A DNA stretch of 64,000 nt from the NCBI GenBank assembly GCA_013150955.1, contig JAADJD010000017.1, positions 1 to 64,000 of the forward strand. The letters are read 5' to 3'. Below the pieces are notes generated by a model that made no database searches, was not told where the DNA came from, and saw nothing but the letters and a program-made list of their open reading frames with translations. The position numbers and the translations under genes were made by a program. The stretch's first letter is position 1; the number at the start of each line of letters is the position of its first letter. The DNA comes from Calditrichota bacterium. GTDB lineage: Bacteria; Calditrichota; Calditrichia; RBG-13-44-9; J042. Positions 61,296 to 64,000 of the stretch are shown here, in pieces.

Positions 61296-63332
61296 TTAAT
61301 CGTTGGAAGAAGAAGCTTCCGCATCCTCTTCCTTAATCCACTTGTTGAACCATTCCAGATTTCGTATCATCACGTCTTTTAACAGTTTGGGTTCTCTGGG
61401 GCCATGGGGGGTACGGGGATATATAACCATTTTCACCGGTACACCCTGCTTTTTCAGAGCATTGTAGAGCTGCAAACCCTGTTCCAGTGGCACGCGGGCA
61501 TCCTTCTCCCCATGTTGAATGAGGGTCGGCGTTTTCACCCCTTTAATGTTGTAAATGGCCGAATGTTTCAGGTAAACCTCGAGATCATCCCAGAACTCGG
61601 CACCAAAATAATCGGGTAAAAAGTCCGGGATGTCCGCCGTGCCGTTGAAGCTCACCAGATTGGTAACACCAGCTCCCACAGAGGCGGCTCGAAACCGATC
61701 GGTCTTGGTGATGATGGTGGAGGTCATGTATCCGCCATAACTCCAGCCCATCACGCCCAATTTTTCAGGATCGGCCAGTCCCCGTTCAATGACCGCATCC
61801 ACTCCATTCATCAGATCCAGGTAATCCTTGCCACCCCAATCGCGGAAGTTGGCATAACGAAAATCTTTGCCATAACCGGAGGAACCGCGAATATTGCAAC
61901 GCAGGACAAAATAGCCTTCTTCGGCAAAGCTGGCCACGGGATAAATATAGCGGTTCCCGATGAATGTCTGGCGAAAAACCCCCGCTGGCCCGCCGTGGAC
62001 AATCAACAGAAGGGGATACCGTTTACCCGGCTGGTAATTCCGGGGATAGGTCAATAAACCTTCAATTGTGAAGTCATCTTCAGACGTCCACTGGATGAGC
62101 TCCGTACGCGGCACGTCCAGATGGGTTAATGCCTGATTGGCTGCGGAGATCTTGATGGGTTTAAACCGTTTAACGCGACTGACATACGCTTCCGGCGGGG
62201 TAGATGTGTTCTCCAGCGTAAAGCCCAGATAGGTACCGGAGCGATTTAAATTGACACTACCGATCACCCAGTTGCCATCATCCCAGGTGCGATACGGTTT
62301 GCCGTTAATGGGCAGTTCCAGAATTCGGGTAATCGTGTGGTAGGTCTCTGAAACGTAGATCTTTTTGCCATTGGCAGCCCAGCCCAGGATGAATGGGCGC
62401 ATATCGTAAGTAGGTGCCAGGGCACGCGGCTCTCCACCCTGTGCCGGGATAATATGCACCGTTGCGGCAAAGGCCCAGCGCGGTGGAATATCCGACGCCA
62501 GATAGGCAATCCACTTTCCATCTGGCGAATAAACGGGCATGGACTCGGAAGCCTCGCTTTGCACCAGTGGACGAATTTCTCCGGTCTCGACCTTTACTAC
62601 CGAAATATCGGCCTTTGGCCAATCGTTCACTTTGGAAGTGGGAGTGTGGGCAAAGACAATTTCTTTACCATCGGGTGACCAATCAAATCCACCAGCAAAG
62701 CGCCCGCCAACACTGAAATCGCCCCGGGTAATCTGACGCACGGGATATTTCCCGGTGGAGTCCTTTTCCAGGGTCACCAGCCAGAGGTGATTCATTTTCA
62801 AATCTTCATCCAGAACGCGGGCATCATCTTTTGCTTTTTTGCGTTTTTCTTCCGCTTCCGTGGGAGGATCCATCATCACAAAAGCAATGGATCGTCCATC
62901 GGGTGACCATTTAAAATCGCTTACCCCCGTCTTCACATCGGTTAATGGTTCCGCTTCCCCGCCAAAGGCGCGGATCCGGTAAAGATTATTCTTTCCCGAC
63001 CGGGAAGAGGTAAACGCAATCCAGCGCCCATCGGGTGACCAGCGCGGATTCCTGGCCGATTTATCTCCAAAAGTGAATTGAAACGTCTCCTTCCCATCGC
63101 TGCTGGCCATCCATATATGCGTTAAATATTCGCTTTTATCATCGGTCATGACCGCCTCGGTGACGGTATACACGACCCATTTCCCATCCGGGGATACCCG
63201 GACACTCCCCACCGATTTGGTGGTCATCTGGACATCGGGCGTCCATTTATCCTGTGCCCAGAGCAGGGATGCGGCAGCCCACATTCCCAATATCAACCAT
63301 CGAAAAACGATGCGAGAAAATCGTACCTGCAT
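61296..63332 (-). CDS. Exported S9-family prolyl oligopeptidase-type peptidase
   Basis: A serine peptidase of about 678 residues related to acylaminoacyl/dipeptidyl peptidases. A signal peptide (about 1-24, ending LLWAQD) leads. The N-terminal half is a WD40/TolB-like beta-propeller with repeated SPDGKW and SPDGR motifs. The catalytic domain has the Ser elbow GVMGWSYGGYMTS, an Asp in QHGEKDARVPLEQ and a His in PRTPHGPREP. AAGGAGAGG precedes the start at 63332. Its substrate is unknown. It is probably periplasmic or extracellular. Confidence 0.93.
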   Translation of the reverse strand: MQVRFSRIVFRWLILGMWAAASLLWAQDKWTPDVQMTTKSVGSVRVSPDGKWVVYTVTEAVMTDDKSEYLTHIWMASSDGKETFQFTFGDKSARNPRWSPDGRWIAFTSSRSGKNNLYRIRAFGGEAEPLTDVKTGVSDFKWSPDGRSIAFVMMDPPTEAEEKRKKAKDDARVLDEDLKMNHLWLVTLEKDSTGKYPVRQITRGDFSVGGRFAGGFDWSPDGKEIVFAHTPTSKVNDWPKADISVVKVETGEIRPLVQSEASESMPVYSPDGKWIAYLASDIPPRWAFAATVHIIPAQGGEPRALAPTYDMRPFILGWAANGKKIYVSETYHTITRILELPINGKPYRTWDDGNWVIGSVNLNRSGTYLGFTLENTSTPPEAYVSRVKRFKPIKISAANQALTHLDVPRTELIQWTSEDDFTIEGLLTYPRNYQPGKRYPLLLIVHGGPAGVFRQTFIGNRYIYPVASFAEEGYFVLRCNIRGSSGYGKDFRYANFRDWGGKDYLDLMNGVDAVIERGLADPEKLGVMGWSYGGYMTSTIITKTDRFRAASVGAGVTNLVSFNGTADIPDFLPDYFGAEFWDDLEVYLKHSAIYNIKGVKTPTLIQHGEKDARVPLEQGLQLYNALKKQGVPVKMVIYPRTPHGPREPKLLKDVMIRNLEWFNKWIKEEDAEASSSND

Positions 63333-63415
63333 AGACCTCTCCTTTTTGTTTGAATGAATTCTGGATCGTGAATCCCGGTAATTACTGAAATTCATGAATT
63401 TACAATCCATGTTTT

Positions 63416-63569
63416 AACCCGGGATTATGCTGTAAGCCACGAAAGTCACGAATGAGCACAAATAAAACATTGTGTCTGTGAGAAAATGTGTTCCAGGGTT
63501 TATTCGCGATTTTGTAGATATTTTTTGGTTTCATTCGCGTGATTCGCGGTTTAATGCATAATTTGGGTT
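63416..63569 (+). repeat. Dispersed MITE-like element with shortened middle
   Basis: 154 bp: left arm AACCCGGGATTATGCTGTAAG, middle GTGAGAAAATGTGTTCCAGG and ATTCGCGATTTTGTAGATAT, right arm CATTCGCGTGATTCGCGG ending ATAATTTGGGTT. The CCAATAAAATACATTGG part is deleted. Confidence 0.87.
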
Positions 63570-63585
63570 GAATAAATTGTGGAGC

Positions 63586-64000
63586 TCACTGCTCATTTGA
63601 TTCCCAATTTTTTTCAACCGGTCTGGCGGGATCCAGTGAACCGGCTTTATCCATCGCTTTGATTTTCTGCAATCCGTTCTGGAAAAAATCGATAACCAGT
63701 GGCGGGAGCACCTCCGTTTGCAAACAGTTGGAATGCTGGCAATCGTTGATCAGGATAAAGTGCGTGTTTTCAGGATTTGCTCGCTGGATGAGAATGCGAG
63801 AATGCTCCGGGGGGACGACTCGATCGTGTGCTCCATGGATCAATAGCAATTCGGCGCGGATCTTTGCGATGTTATTCATTGGCGCAATGTCATCCAGACG
63901 GGCTCCGATGCGCCATTCAATATATTTGAACAGCAACCAGACCAGTGGGAAGTAGGGAATATGCTTTTCTTCAAACCCCTGACGCATGATGTGACCGGGG
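63586..64000 (-). CDS. Alpha/beta hydrolase, 3' part only (5' end outside the window)
   Basis: C-terminal portion of a hydrolase whose reading frame stays open to the window edge, so the beginning is beyond 64000. Visible: VRLLIHGAHDRVVPPEHSR-like segment (ELLLIHGAHDRVVPPEHS) with the acid residue, and a likely catalytic His in NDCQHSNCL. A 40-residue tail ends KNWESNEQ. The nucleophile Ser is outside the window. Confidence 0.75.
   Translation of the reverse strand, partial: PGHIMRQGFEEKHIPYFPLVWLLFKYIEWRIGARLDDIAPMNNIAKIRAELLLIHGAHDRVVPPEHSRILIQRANPENTHFILINDCQHSNCLQTEVLPPLVIDFFQNGLQKIKAMDKAGSLDPARPVEKNWESNEQ

Overview
The window looks like chromosomal DNA of a Gram-negative bacterium of the FCB group, most likely a Calditrichota/KSB1-like lineage. 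The support is two large secreted proteins ending in a type IX-secretion-like sorting domain (NYPNPFN...GxYFYQLKAG), TolC-type and porin-type outer-membrane proteins, lipoproteins, LPS-core-type glycosyltransferases and the hpnCDE squalene route. This is an inference from gene content. No rRNA, tRNA, CRISPR array, IS or phage gene was recognised.

Layout. Positions 1-14.2 kb are housekeeping and envelope genes: an exonuclease-DinG helicase, an M20 amidohydrolase, the minus-strand hpnC-hpnD-hpnE-phzF-like operon (FPP to squalene), three glycosyltransferases, a zinc-ribbon protein and a DJ-1/PfpI protein. From 14.3 to 18 kb lie a lipoprotein and a large secreted putative metalloprotease. From 18.6 to 26.2 kb a plus-strand block carries yicC, gmk, coaBC, a family 4 uracil-DNA glycosylase, dnaB, class I fumarase and a SirB1-like protein. 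Then come an outer-membrane protein, an NtrB/NtrC-like two-component pair (27.7-30.3 kb) and a second giant secreted protein (30.7-34.1 kb, minus strand).

From 34.5 to 61.1 kb the window is dominated by a plus-strand copper/silver (heavy metal) homeostasis island. A twelve-gene cus-type operon (34571-46452) encodes a His-rich membrane protein, CusC/CusB/CusA-like efflux, an atypical Lgt-like protein, a PII-like regulator, a Met-rich periplasmic protein (43 Met in 165 residues), two c-type cytochromes, two outer-membrane beta-barrels and a His-tailed DUF2231 protein. After it come DUF302 and SHOCT proteins, a lipoprotein, an alpha/beta hydrolase with an overlapping ECF sigma factor and a membrane partner, a second PII-like gene, an RseC-YHS-zinc ribbon-CopA operon, a lipoprotein, a lone Rieske protein, and a small thioredoxin-fold protein followed by a CopB (CPH-type) ATPase with a His-rich leader. 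An S9 peptidase and a hydrolase cut by the window edge close the window.

Two patterns are not explained by the genes. First, a 16-bp palindrome (TGTAGAATATTCTACA and close variants) occurs about 125-170 bp upstream of the first gene of four metal operons, suggesting one shared regulator that is not encoded in the window. Second, a MITE-like element of about 165-170 bp, with imperfect terminal inverted repeats of about 38 bp, fills most of the large intergenic gaps, in complete, truncated and arm-duplicated forms. A separate GC-rich palindromic array (5.4-5.95 kb) and a heptamer array (34.2-34.3 kb) share a short GTAGTCGCAG motif.
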